Assembly (NCBI RefSeq): GCF_900143285.1
Contig: NZ_FRDN01000004.1
Span: forward strand, 189,878 to 253,877
Origin: Desulfitobacterium chlororespirans DSM 11544
GTDB lineage: Bacteria; Bacillota; Desulfitobacteriia; Desulfitobacteriales; Desulfitobacteriaceae
DNA: 64,000 nucleotides
Reading direction: 5' to 3'
Part shown: one piece after another, positions 25,332 through 33,915 of the stretch
Numbering within the stretch: the stretch's first letter is position 1
Layout of the letters: each line of letters starts with the position of its first letter
Position numbers and translations under genes: made by a program
The notes under the pieces: generated by a model
Told to the model about the DNA's origin: nothing
Database searches by the model: none
What the model saw: only the letters and a program-made list of their open reading frames with translations

Positions 25332-25410
25332 TTAATTCGGACGTATGTACGAATTGATTTTAACATAAAACTGCCGGAGATTCAAATGGTGCACCGGTGC
25401 AACATTTGAA
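25332..25410 (-). promoter_or_regulatory. Promoter with TetR-type operator and an upstream 30-bp palindrome
   Basis: On the minus strand the -35 TTGAAT (25380-25385) is 17 bases from the -10 TAAAAT (25357-25362). The operator (25332-25357) has arms TTAATTCG and CGAATTGA around GACGTATGTA, nearly the site at 23012. A second palindrome (25381-25410: TTCAAATG, GCACCGGTGC, CATTTGAA) overlaps the -35 and may bind another factor. Confidence 0.75.
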
Positions 25411-25425
25411 CTCTCTTCCCCCCCA

Positions 25426-25464
25426 CAAAAATTACACTCCCTCAGAACTTCAGTCTGAGGGAGT
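25426..25464 (-). terminator. Terminator of the small winged-helix gene
   Basis: ACTCCCTCAGA and TCTGAGGGAGT form a perfect 11-bp stem around 7 bases, followed on the minus strand by GTAATTTTTG. Confidence 0.85.
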
Positions 25465-25478
25465 GATTGCTTATCTGT

Positions 25479-25661
25479 CTAGGCTTTATTGATTTCCCAA
25501 AAGCATCTTTTTGGTGAAACGATTTTCTCCTCTTTCTTGAGGGTATTCATAACCTTTTCAACCTCTTTTTTATCAATCCCTGTGGCTTCTGCCACATCTC
25601 CGGTGCGGGCCGGTTGCTCAGCCTTGGCGAAGAAGTCCAAAACGGCCTTATAATTATCCAT
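25479..25661 (-). CDS. Small winged-helix DNA-binding protein
   Basis: 60 residues that fit a bare MarR/ArsR-like winged helix: YKAVLDFFAKAEQPARTGDVAEATGIDKKEVEKVMNTL (helix-turn-helix) and KKEEKIVSPKRCFWEINKA (wing). It has AGGGGG before the start and its own terminator, so it looks like a genuine gene despite its size. Such minimal winged helices occur in Clostridia as stand-alone proteins of unknown role. Confidence 0.7.
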   Translation of the reverse strand: MDNYKAVLDFFAKAEQPARTGDVAEATGIDKKEVEKVMNTLKKEEKIVSPKRCFWEINKA

Positions 25662-25776
25662 TTGAAGTCCCCCTGTCTTTTCGTTTTTTGAGATTGCTTC
25701 GCTTGAATCCGACTGCTGTAATTATGGAATATTATAACACAAGGCTTAAGCATTTCCCAAATGAAGCGTGTGGACA

Positions 25777-26925
25777 TCAATCAAAATACTTCTGATACTT
25801 CAAAAACTCATCCTCCGCCAATACATCCAGCTTGCCGCCGGTCTGCTGCAGGATTACTTCACGGCAAAGTCCCATGCGGTGCAGCATGGGGGCGATGATG
25901 GAGTTGGTCTGCTGCAGGTAGGCGGATATATCCTCAACGCTGATGGGCAGTTTATAACCTTGAGGACTGCTGGCCAGAACGACCCGGGCATCCCTTAAGG
26001 GGGCGACGATTTTCCGATACAAAAAATCCTTGCTGAGCCGGGTATCTGCATATCTAGAAAGCACGGACAAGATCTGCTTCGAAGTAATGAATTTATAGGG
26101 ATTGCCGTACTGAGCCTCAAAGATCAAATACTTGAGAAAGCTGACCTGGAGGCGTTTCTCCAGCTCCCCATCCCTCTCGTGTTCGCGGATATACCCTCTG
26201 GCCTTGCGGAAAGCCAGGTTGGCAATCTCTTGGTTGAAGCGGCTGTTGTCGGCGGCGGGATTCAGGTTCACAGCATTGTCACCGGGAATCTTTTCAATGT
26301 TGAGGATTTTCCAATAGAGGATATTCAGATAATCCCCAGTATTTTCTCCATGGAACTGTTTGCCCACCGTTCCGCTGAGCCATTCTGCCAGTTGCGCCGG
26401 TCCGCCGTGCCGGCCGGCCACGAAATCAAAATCATATTGGTCAAACAGATTCTGTACCGGCCGCTCCCTTCTGACATAGTCCTTGAATCCGGCCTGAAAT
26501 TCAGAAAGTCCTGTTTCCTCTTCCGCAATCTGCAGTTTCGGATAAGCATGGTACAGATTTTTATAGAGCTGATCATAAAGATGCTTGACAAAGGCCCCTT
26601 TAAAGTTGGTCACGGGGACATCCCGAAAGAAACGGCCTTTATCGGCAATTAAAAAAATCAGATTAAAGTCCAGGGAGATCAGCTCATTTAAAACCTTGAC
26701 CCGCAGTTGCTCTTCCTCAGTGAAGCCGATCTTCTCCAGGGATTTTTCCAACTGAGGGATAGCTGAGTTGGCCACGATGACCGCACACACAATGTAGAAC
26801 TTAGAAGTATCCTCTTGGCCGAAATCGAATCCGAAATCCCCCCACTCTTTTATGAAGGCGGTGCGTCCAGGCTGATCGTTCACTTCTACCCTGTTCAAAT
26901 CATCCAATGAGATTTGTTGTTTCAT
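25777..26925 (-). CDS. DUF3800-like protein with an altered active-site motif
   Basis: 382 residues. The N-terminal half resembles DUF3800, an RNase H-like family that normally opens with IDESGDFG; here the segment reads FIKEWGDFGFDFG, followed by the usual SKFYIVCAVIVAN strand. The first Asp and the Ser are replaced, so activity may be lost or changed. The C-terminal third (about 270-375) looks like a winged helix (ILSVLSRYADTRLSKDFLYRKIV). RBS GGGGGAGG. DUF3800 proteins are often linked with defence or mobile loci, but nothing else here shows that. Confidence 0.6.
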   Translation of the reverse strand: MKQQISLDDLNRVEVNDQPGRTAFIKEWGDFGFDFGQEDTSKFYIVCAVIVANSAIPQLEKSLEKIGFTEEEQLRVKVLNELISLDFNLIFLIADKGRFFRDVPVTNFKGAFVKHLYDQLYKNLYHAYPKLQIAEEETGLSEFQAGFKDYVRRERPVQNLFDQYDFDFVAGRHGGPAQLAEWLSGTVGKQFHGENTGDYLNILYWKILNIEKIPGDNAVNLNPAADNSRFNQEIANLAFRKARGYIREHERDGELEKRLQVSFLKYLIFEAQYGNPYKFITSKQILSVLSRYADTRLSKDFLYRKIVAPLRDARVVLASSPQGYKLPISVEDISAYLQQTNSIIAPMLHRMGLCREVILQQTGGKLDVLAEDEFLKYQKYFD

Positions 26926-27050
26926 GTGTACCTCCCCCGCTTTTTACAGCTTTGCCCATCCCAACCTATCTTCTTGATTTTTACAATGATTCTCCAGTCC
27001 TTCCTTATATTCCTGCTTATTCCAGCTTCATTCTCAATTACCCTTCAGCC

Positions 27051-27593
27051 CTATCCCGGCCAGGCTGACAAGCAATAACCTGGCAGAAAGGCCCCCAGGT
27101 ATTGATAAGGCCTCGGGACAAACCAGACCATCAATAATCCCAGCATGTTAAGACCGGTCAGTTTGGATATGGCCAGGCCCTCAACCTGGTTGCCGGCTAA
27201 GGACACCACCATCATCGCCAGCGCAGCCCCCATTAAGGTGCTGAGCAACCCGGCGGCGAGGATCTGTACCAAGGTGAGATGGGCTATGCCGCAAAGCATG
27301 GTGACCATGAGCAGGCAAAGAAAAGACCACACCATCGGTAAACCTATCCTCGCCGCCAGATAAGTATATCCCTCCAGAGGAGTTATTTGATAATAAGCCC
27401 CGGTTCCTTCATCCCTTTCTTCAAGCAGCAGAAAGGCACTGACCATGGCTAACAGTATAGACGTTAAGGTAATGATCATCCCATCGGCTAAAGAATACCA
27501 CGGCTTTAGCGACAAGACCCCCTGCTGGTACAGCCAGGCATCGGCCTTAGGCAGGCCTATCCTGACCTGAATGGGAGCGGATTTTTTCCACAT
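27051..27593 (-). pseudogene. Truncated ABC-2 type permease
   Basis: 180 codons with four or five hydrophobic helices: LADGMIITLTSILLAMVSAFLLLEE, then ERDEGTGAYYQITPLEGYTYLAARI, the conserved block of ABC-2 permeases of the fluoroquinolone or ABC-2 export type. The N-terminal helices and the last C-terminal helix are missing against a usual length near 250. The start overlaps the transglutaminase gene by 47 bases and lacks a ribosome binding site. No ATPase is nearby. Probably the interior of a decayed permease gene. Confidence 0.6.
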
Positions 27594-28266
27594 TGCGATT
27601 CATCAATTTACGCCCGATGTTTTGATAGGCCCACTTTCTCAGCAGGGATAACTGCTGATGATGGATCGCCAGGAATTCATCCGGGGAGTCAAACACCCCG
27701 AAATCCTGGTTGATCCCTTCTTTTTGAATATAAGTGTCATTGACATTCCAGTCGATTTGGGGGTTTTGCAAGTTGTCGGTGGCGGCCCCATACCCGCAAA
27801 AGCTCCCTTCACTCGCAGAGAATTTCTTCTGGAGCTTTTTTAAATAATCCTTATCCAGAATGAATCCCTCTAAGTTATACCACTGCCCCCCATAGTGGAT
27901 CTCAACCCAGCTATGCACAATGTTCCGGGGAGCCAGTCTGTAAATCAGTCCTGTCATAGCCCCTTTCTGCAATTGCTTATCAATGGTAAAGCCGTGAATC
28001 CGGCAGGGCACTCCTACCCCTCTCAAGAGAGCCATCAAGAGGGTTCCTTTGGTATTGCACTGACCATAGCCATCCTTCAGCACCTCGGAGGCCGGAATCG
28101 TGTCATCCCGATTATAGCCAAAGGCGATGTCGTCCCGGACAAAATCGTAGATTTTCCGGATCTTATGAAAACACTCTTCATTTGCCCATTGTTTTTCTTC
28201 AATCAAGCTCTGTATAGAGCTGTGACGGAAATTCAGCATGTTGGTTTCCTGCAAGTATTGATTCAT
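27547..28266 (-). CDS. Transglutaminase-like cysteine protease-fold protein
   Basis: 239 residues from an ATG eight bases after AAGGAGG. A transglutaminase core is clear: YGQCNTKGTLLMALLRGVGVPCRI gives the Cys, NIVHSWVEIHYGGQWYNLEG gives His and then Asp/Glu. The N-terminus (FRHSSIQSLIEEKQW) and C-terminal helices are accessory. Such proteins have peptidase or amidase activity; this one has no signal peptide and is cytoplasmic. It follows an AraC regulator by about 50 bases on the same strand. The last residues overlap the broken permease frame. Confidence 0.85.
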   Translation of the reverse strand: MNQYLQETNMLNFRHSSIQSLIEEKQWANEECFHKIRKIYDFVRDDIAFGYNRDDTIPASEVLKDGYGQCNTKGTLLMALLRGVGVPCRIHGFTIDKQLQKGAMTGLIYRLAPRNIVHSWVEIHYGGQWYNLEGFILDKDYLKKLQKKFSASEGSFCGYGAATDNLQNPQIDWNVNDTYIQKEGINQDFGVFDSPDEFLAIHHQQLSLLRKWAYQNIGRKLMNRNVEKIRSHSGQDRPA

Positions 28267-28313
28267 TGTGCAATCCTCCTTGACTGTTTGATTACACATT
28301 ACCGGAATACTGA

Positions 28314-29102
28314 TCAGAAAACTTTCAAAAACGCGCTGTCTTTGATGATGCTGGTAGCCGACATGCCCGTCATCATTTTATTGGTATAGGCCAGATGGGA
28401 CGGACTGTCAAATCCGGCTCTGAGTGCTGCCGTTGTGATGGTTTCCCCATCAAAGATGGACTCATAAGCTCGTTGCAATTTATGCAAAACCAGATAGCTT
28501 TTCAAGGGTATGCCTGTTTCATCTTTGAACAAATGGGCTAAACGGCTTTCCGAAAGATAAGTTTCCTGAGAAAAATACTTAAGCTGATGGCTCTCATCAT
28601 CATCCGCACAGCAAGCCAGAAGCTCCAAAACTCTGATGATCCGCTCATCGAAAGCCCTTCTATCAGCTCCTTTATCAAGCACTCTATCAGCTACCCTATC
28701 GTTAGAAGTAAAATAAGCGGCAAGACTCTGCACAAAGGACAGAAGGGTACTATGCTCCCTCCGGGCAAGGGCTTTGCGAAAAGCCTGCTGCAGCACAGCT
28801 ATATCCGCCTGGGGCAAAACATAAAAACTCTGTCCTATCAGCAGCTGCCTCATGGCGCGCCCTAGCTCTGTAGTCGGGTCAATCAGCATTGTAAAATGGA
28901 TATTGCCTCCGGTGTTGAAGGCATGCTCCGTATCCATGTTGACCAGCAGGGCATGGCAAGGAATAAGCTGTCCCTTGACTTTAATGTCCAGTTCCTCTTC
29001 AATGGAAAGAAACAGCTGCAACAGCCAATGTTTATGGGAATCCGCTTCCACCCGATCTGATATCGCCCCAACATTTCTTCCGTATTTGATAATGCAATTC
29101 AT
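28314..29102 (-). CDS. AraC-family regulator
   Basis: 262 residues with a cupin-like N-terminal sensor (HALLVNMDTEHAFNTG) and a C-terminal double helix-turn-helix: YLSESRLAHLFKDETGIPLKSY and TTAALRAGFDSPSHLAYTNKMMTG. The second HTH retains the phenylalanine-aspartate-serine core but the tail after it is atypical (TSIIKDSAFLKVF). TAGGTGG precedes the ATG. It heads the same strand as the transglutaminase gene and probably controls it. Confidence 0.85.
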   Translation of the reverse strand: MNCIIKYGRNVGAISDRVEADSHKHWLLQLFLSIEEELDIKVKGQLIPCHALLVNMDTEHAFNTGGNIHFTMLIDPTTELGRAMRQLLIGQSFYVLPQADIAVLQQAFRKALARREHSTLLSFVQSLAAYFTSNDRVADRVLDKGADRRAFDERIIRVLELLACCADDDESHQLKYFSQETYLSESRLAHLFKDETGIPLKSYLVLHKLQRAYESIFDGETITTAALRAGFDSPSHLAYTNKMMTGMSATSIIKDSAFLKVF

Positions 29103-29185
29103 GGTGCCACCTACGTTCTCAACTATGCCGACTTAAACATATACTTTCGCTTATGCCTTTTGGATATCCTCCCGCAAGCAATAAA

Positions 29186-29225
29186 CCCGGGACAAAACAT
29201 GATCATCGATCCGTTTTGCCCCGGG
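29186..29225 (-). terminator. Terminator of the DUF2680 gene
   Basis: CCCGGG-ACAAAAC and GTTTTG-CCCCGGG pair with one mismatch around 14 bases; GGGTTTATT follows on the minus strand. Two near copies of GGCTATTTTAGCTGT lie between this hairpin and the stop. Confidence 0.65.
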
Positions 29226-29282
29226 TATTCACGCTTAGCTGTCTCTGACTTGGCTATTTTAGCTGTTTATCTCCCGGCTATT

Positions 29283-29873
29283 TTAGCTGTCTATGCTTTG
29301 AGTGTCCTTGCTTGGTAAGTCAAAACTCTTTCTGTCATGCATGCCTTTGCCAAAGCCCTTGTCTCCGGGGGCAAAGGTACCGTTCTTCATCGCCTCTTTT
29401 TGCTCATCCAGGCGGGCCTGAGCCTTGGTCAGCCATTCGGCAATCTGCTCATCCGTCATCTTTCCGGAACTTTTCATGGCTTCTTCCTGCTCCTGCAAAC
29501 GGGCCTGGGCTTTTTCCAGCCATTCAGCGATCTGTTCTTCGGTCAGGGGCTCACCGGCCTTGAACATCATGGTGTCGTGATGCTTCTCCAGACCCAGCCC
29601 CAGTCCCGGTACCTGGCCCTTATCCAGAGCTTCTTCACTGTGCTGCTTCCTCTGGCTGATGGATTCCTTCAGTTTATCCGCCTGTTCCTGAGTCAGGAGA
29701 CCGGCTTCCACTTCTTTGTCCACGATTTGCTGCTGAATTCCAAACATCTGCTGAGTCAGGCTTTTGATTTCTGCCAGCTTGGCGGAATCAACCGCATCCG
29801 CTCCCAGCACGGTGGTTGCCCCGGCTGCCAGGAGCACCGCGCTCAGCACCCCGGCCATAAGTTTTTTCTTCAT
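29283..29873 (-). CDS. Exported DUF2680 protein with a duplicated motif
   Basis: 196 residues. A signal peptide (MKKKLMAGVLSAVLLAAGATT, cleavage near VLGA-DA) shows export. A charged DUF2680-type helix (QQQIVDKEVEAGLLTQEQADKLK) follows. Then come two copies of a 30-residue unit, LTEEQIAEWLEKAQARLQEQ and MTDEQIAEWLTKAQARLDEQ. It ends in a Gly/Asp-rich tail. Function unknown; DUF2680 proteins are common small exported proteins of Clostridia. RBS GGAGGG. A remnant of the same 5' end lies at 41039-41146 and a ccdA fragment lies upstream here. Confidence 0.85.
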   Translation of the reverse strand: MKKKLMAGVLSAVLLAAGATTVLGADAVDSAKLAEIKSLTQQMFGIQQQIVDKEVEAGLLTQEQADKLKESISQRKQHSEEALDKGQVPGLGLGLEKHHDTMMFKAGEPLTEEQIAEWLEKAQARLQEQEEAMKSSGKMTDEQIAEWLTKAQARLDEQKEAMKNGTFAPGDKGFGKGMHDRKSFDLPSKDTQSIDS

Positions 29874-30025
29874 TGAATTCCCTCCTTTTTTTCGTCTTAA
29901 CCCTTTATGTACGCCATGGTCAAGACTACTCTCTCAGCATACCCTGCTTTGCTGAGAAAACGCTTAAAGCAACCTGAGTATCTCTTTAAGGCTTACTGAA
30001 AGTTTGCTGAAAAAGTGGAGGAACT

Positions 30026-30067
30026 TCCCGGGGCTTAGGGGCTCAGGCCTTTTTGGTAAATATATAA
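30026..30067 (-). pseudogene. Fragment of a CcdA-like gene
   Basis: About 42 bases match the coding strand of the CcdA-like gene at 41513-41555 (GGGGCTCAGG and TTTTTTGGTAAATAT with few differences). The translated match is IYQKGLSP against IYQKSLSP, then a stop. It lies upstream of the DUF2680 gene, mirroring the pair at 41039-41922. Confidence 0.6.
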
Positions 30068-30079
30068 AGAAAAATGTTA

Positions 30080-31624
30080 TTAAAATGCTTTTCTTTCTAA
30101 AATTTCAATAATTTGAAAAGAAGTATATAAATGACTTCTGATCAGCGCATCATCCAGCGGCAGATCCATGATCTCTTCAATTTTATTGATGCGGTAGATC
30201 AACGAAGTTCGGTGGATATACAACTCTGCAGCTGTCGCCGACTGGTTGCCGTTTTGTTTAAGATAGGCATACAAGGTTTTCGTAAAATTGCTCTTATTCC
30301 TCCGGTCGTACTCCATCAATTTGACAAGGGCAGGGTGGCAAAACCCGCCAATATTGACTTTAGTGGAAAGTGAGTGAAAAAGATGGTACAAGGCGTACTC
30401 ATCATAGTCATAGATCAGCTCGTTACTGTTAAGATAGGCCCCTATTTTCAGTGCGTCAACAGATTGCCTATACAGTTCAGGGAGGTTTTTTAAATCCTTC
30501 AGGTTCCTGCTAATCCCAATTGAAAGCTTATTTTCTGTCAGATACTTCATTAAGGGTCCCTGATCATAATAAGGACTGAAGAGAAGCTCCTTATTCAACA
30601 GGTACACAATTTTATTGTTGTAGATCAAAGAATTACCTGGCGGCAGAAAAGCTTTGATTTCGAAACGGATATTCTGAAGAGTATTGGGATTATCCCAATC
30701 CCGCATCTCCACAACAAGAACACAATAAAGCCCATCCAGCTTTAAGCCAACAGACATTTTCCTTTGGTCAATCTCTTCCTTGTCGGAATAACAGTTGTCG
30801 ATCAGATCGCGCAGAAAGCTTTCCCGACGAGCATCCTTGACAAATTTATAAAAATTATCCTGTCTCAAATGATAAGCAAGAATGTGACACAGACGGTCGA
30901 CAATATCGATATCGTCGTTCCGAAAAGGCTGGATTGCATTTAGCACAGAGATACGCCCGATGAGAATATTATCCACCAGTACTTTCCCCGTAATGCTGTC
31001 ATAGTCGCTCATTTCTTTTTCCAACAACACCGGTCTGACGATGTTATCCATTTTTTGCAGCATGCGTTTATATTTTTCAGACTGCATGGTTTCATAACTA
31101 AAGTATCCGTATTGGCTGTGCTCACTCCAGAGAAGGCTGTCGCCCTGATCAAAGTTGGAACGGGCGATGAGTTTGGTACTGGAGTCTGAAAAAATAACCG
31201 GATTACCCAATAACTCCGCAGCTATATCCACCATTTTCTGAGCGCTTTCCCTATGAGTGACTGCACTGAGCAGCTTCTCCCAGCATGAAGCTTCTCTCAG
31301 GGAATCTTTTAAAGCGTCCTGGGCCAAATTAACCATTATACAGAGGTCATGGACAGGAGGAACTGTGATGAAATTCAAATGAGCATTTTCCAAGGTCACC
31401 CTTCGATTGGGCTCATCTTCTATACAAAGAAAATTAATGCCCTGAGGCAGGAAATCCAGTCGCCCTAAATCCGAAATTCGTCCTGCATACAAAATTTCCG
31501 GGTTAAAAAACCGATCTTGATCCGAAAAAATTTTCACAGATTTAAAAGAAGCGCTTTCCCTGCAGCCTATGGTTAATTGAGGACCATATGCAGACAGGGC
31601 GCTTGCAAAGACATCCATCTTCAT
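30080..31624 (-). CDS. PucR/CdaR-family regulator
   Basis: 514 residues from an ATG eight bases after GGGAGGAG. The N-terminal 300 residues are a sensor with a central region like GAF or PucR input domains (AELLGNPVIFSDSSTKLIARS). A degenerate GGDEF-like middle (LSIGISRNLKDLKNLPELYRQSVDALK) leads to the C-terminal PucR helix-turn-helix: SATAAELYIHRTSLIYRINKIEEI. It is a paralogue of the gene at 35677. It lies at the end of the catabolic operon, on the same strand but after a terminator at 31715, and probably responds to a small-molecule substrate. Confidence 0.88.
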   Translation of the reverse strand: MKMDVFASALSAYGPQLTIGCRESASFKSVKIFSDQDRFFNPEILYAGRISDLGRLDFLPQGINFLCIEDEPNRRVTLENAHLNFITVPPVHDLCIMVNLAQDALKDSLREASCWEKLLSAVTHRESAQKMVDIAAELLGNPVIFSDSSTKLIARSNFDQGDSLLWSEHSQYGYFSYETMQSEKYKRMLQKMDNIVRPVLLEKEMSDYDSITGKVLVDNILIGRISVLNAIQPFRNDDIDIVDRLCHILAYHLRQDNFYKFVKDARRESFLRDLIDNCYSDKEEIDQRKMSVGLKLDGLYCVLVVEMRDWDNPNTLQNIRFEIKAFLPPGNSLIYNNKIVYLLNKELLFSPYYDQGPLMKYLTENKLSIGISRNLKDLKNLPELYRQSVDALKIGAYLNSNELIYDYDEYALYHLFHSLSTKVNIGGFCHPALVKLMEYDRRNKSNFTKTLYAYLKQNGNQSATAAELYIHRTSLIYRINKIEEIMDLPLDDALIRSHLYTSFQIIEILERKAF

Positions 31625-31714
31625 CTGTAAATCTCCTCCCGTCTGATCCGAATAGCGCATACGATAAAATTTTAACACCCAACCACCAGTTCAGCAACCT
31701 GTCTGACAGAGTAG

Positions 31715-31747
31715 AAAAAATCCCAGTCGACAAGACCGGGATTTTTT
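31715..31747 (-). terminator. Terminator of the cupin-aldolase-MFS operon
   Basis: On the minus strand AAAAATCCC-GGTC and GAC-TGGGATTTTTT form the stem. It is AT-symmetric, so it may also act in the other direction. Confidence 0.8.
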
Positions 31748-31761
31748 CCTTTCAGGCCCTG

Positions 31762-32967
31762 TTATTGATTGATGGGGGTATTATTATTCTTAGGCTTAAC
31801 CAAAGCAATAAACAGGATTAAAACAACACTGGCAACCAGAAGTGCCGGGGCAGCGATCATCCAACCGGCTTTGGGCCCTGCCAGGCCCAGCATCCCCGTA
31901 GCATATTTTAAGATGATCGGGGATATGAACTGGCCTATGGCCTGGCCGGCCACATATACCGACATGGCAAGGGTAGCCGCCGATTTTTCCTTAGCGCTGC
32001 CGATAACCAGCAGATTCATCTCCGGGTTGTAGGTGCCAAAGCCCAAACCAAACAAAACGCCGCCTAAGATAAAGAGCGGAAAGGAATTGGCGTTGAGCAT
32101 GGTCAGAAAGGACGCTCCTACCAGGGCAACGGCAAGGACGATAGTATACCGTTTGAAAATTTGCTTTACAAAGACGAAGAGCAGCCCCGCTACAAAGGCA
32201 CAAGCGGTATACATGGAGTTCACCATCCCGGCCTGGGCCGAATTTCCCACATTGGTCAGAACAATAACAATCGCCACGCTGGTAAAAAAGGTATACATCA
32301 TGATGTTAAAGCCAATATTGAGCAGAGAAATAATAAAGGTCAGGGGAGTCAGCCGGCCCCAGGAAGCGCCTTCTCCCTTCGCCGGTTTTTCTTTTTTCAC
32401 CGACTTATCAGGTTCCGGCAAAGTAAACATAATAAACAAGGCAACCGGTATAATCAACAGATAGCCCAGATAAGCATAGCGCCAATGGATATTGGCCAAG
32501 ACCCCGCCCAGCATGGACATAACCACACCGGAAGCTGCGCCGACCGCACCTTTAAAGCCCATCATTTTCGAGCGTTCGCGGCCGTCAAAAAAATCGGCAA
32601 TCAAGGATGCAGAAAGCGGGAAGGCCAAACCGTAACCGGCACCAAAAACCCCTTTCATCACGATCAGGAATTCAAAGCTGTTGCCAAAGAAGGCTGGGGT
32701 CACCCCCCCAATAACCATCAGGCACATGGCAGCAAACAGGATCTTCCTCTTGCTGATAAAGCGCTCCAATTGACCGCACAATGTGGAAAAGATCAGCATC
32801 ATCAAAGGGGTTATGGACTGCAGCAGCTTTACTGTTTCCGGGTCGGTACCGGGAAAGGCTTTGGCGATAGCGCCAAGCGTGGACTGCAGAATACTTGTGG
32901 TATAAAGAAGAAATGCAACAGATAATATCGAAACTTTAGTCACTAATTCCTTATTTCTTTCTGCCAT
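31762..32967 (-). CDS. MFS transporter of the catabolic operon
   Basis: 401 residues, 12 transmembrane helices. ATG preceded by GAAAGGGTGG; a GTG three codons upstream is less likely. The first loop has the MFS signature region FISKRKILFAAM and GVFGAGYGLAFPLSASLIADFFDGRERSKMMGFKG, a well-kept motif 4/5 region of MFS drug or acid carriers. The charged cytoplasmic loop (about 196-212) separates the two bundles. As the last gene of an operon with cupins, an aldolase and a hydrolase, it probably imports the substrate or exports a product (inference). Confidence 0.88.
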   Translation of the reverse strand: MAERNKELVTKVSILSVAFLLYTTSILQSTLGAIAKAFPGTDPETVKLLQSITPLMMLIFSTLCGQLERFISKRKILFAAMCLMVIGGVTPAFFGNSFEFLIVMKGVFGAGYGLAFPLSASLIADFFDGRERSKMMGFKGAVGAASGVVMSMLGGVLANIHWRYAYLGYLLIIPVALFIMFTLPEPDKSVKKEKPAKGEGASWGRLTPLTFIISLLNIGFNIMMYTFFTSVAIVIVLTNVGNSAQAGMVNSMYTACAFVAGLLFVFVKQIFKRYTIVLAVALVGASFLTMLNANSFPLFILGGVLFGLGFGTYNPEMNLLVIGSAKEKSAATLAMSVYVAGQAIGQFISPIILKYATGMLGLAGPKAGWMIAAPALLVASVVLILFIALVKPKNNNTPINQ

Positions 32968-32997
32968 TATTCCCACCCTTTCTTCATAATTTCAAAA

Positions 32998-33891
32998 TCA
33001 GATGCCCAGAAGCGTGGCCGGCGTTTTTTTAGCCATCAGGTCCACCTGGGTTTCGGTCAAAACTTTGTTTTCCACCAGCAAGGAAAGGAAACGATAGAAA
33101 AGATCCACCGGCGATACGGGACCGTTTCTGGTCATTGCCCCGGCATCGGAACTCAGGATCAACTGATCATGAGGCACCACCTTCAGATACTCCGTCAGGA
33201 GCGAGAAAGGAACTCTGCTCAGGGTGGGCAGCACCTGCTCAAACTCCACACCGCACACATCGATATAAGCCCCTTGAGCAGCCCAGCGCTTGACATCCTC
33301 CACACTGGCCAAGGTTGTGGAAAAGGGATGGGTGACCATAATTTTCTGAACCCCCATGCTGACCGCTTTCGGAATCAGCTGATCAATTTCCGCCACACTG
33401 CCGTGTCCGGTGGCCAGAATCAGATCTGGATGGTCAGCCAGATAATCCAAAACCTGAATTACCTCATCAATCAATTTCCCATCCTGGTTTAAGTAGTAAA
33501 CGGGTTTTTCCCCGCTTACCAGACTCTGAGCTCCTACAAACCCCTTGGCGGCATGGGACTCAATATGGCGTTGGGAGGCAATGGTAGGCATCCACACCAC
33601 TTTAGCCCCCATTTTGCAGGCTGCATCCAGCATGGTGAGATTAAAAACCCCCACGGAATTGTTCAGAACGATGCTGCCAAAGACCCGGGTCCCCTTTTGG
33701 CTTTGATATTTTTCCACCATCAGGGCTGACATGACCGTAGGGATGTAGTGGTCTTTAACAACAAAGCCCTTATAGCCGGCTTCCTCCGCCTGAGCCAGCA
33801 TCTCACCGGTGTCCAGGGATCTTGTCACAACCGAAGGTCCGGAGTGGACGTGCATATCCACGACTCCCTTTAAGATGTCTCTGCCAATCAT
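32998..33891 (-). CDS. DUF6282 amidohydrolase-like protein
   Basis: 297 residues. It begins with an amidohydrolase-type metal motif, DMHVHSGPSVVTRSLD, and carries later His and Asp positions in VVKDHYIPTVMS, LATGHGSVAEID, MVTHPFSTTLAS and ILSSDAGAMTRNGP. This TIM-barrel set of ligands fits a metal-dependent hydrolase. The family is DUF6282, of unknown substrate. AAAGGAG before the ATG. It lies between the HpcH/HpaI aldolase and the MFS gene in one operon, and may open a ring or cleave an amide or lactone before the aldolase step (inference). Confidence 0.8.
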   Translation of the reverse strand: MIGRDILKGVVDMHVHSGPSVVTRSLDTGEMLAQAEEAGYKGFVVKDHYIPTVMSALMVEKYQSQKGTRVFGSIVLNNSVGVFNLTMLDAACKMGAKVVWMPTIASQRHIESHAAKGFVGAQSLVSGEKPVYYLNQDGKLIDEVIQVLDYLADHPDLILATGHGSVAEIDQLIPKAVSMGVQKIMVTHPFSTTLASVEDVKRWAAQGAYIDVCGVEFEQVLPTLSRVPFSLLTEYLKVVPHDQLILSSDAGAMTRNGPVSPVDLFYRFLSLLVENKVLTETQVDLMAKKTPATLLGI

Positions 33892-33915
33892 ATACTTACT
33901 CCTTTTATCGATAAT

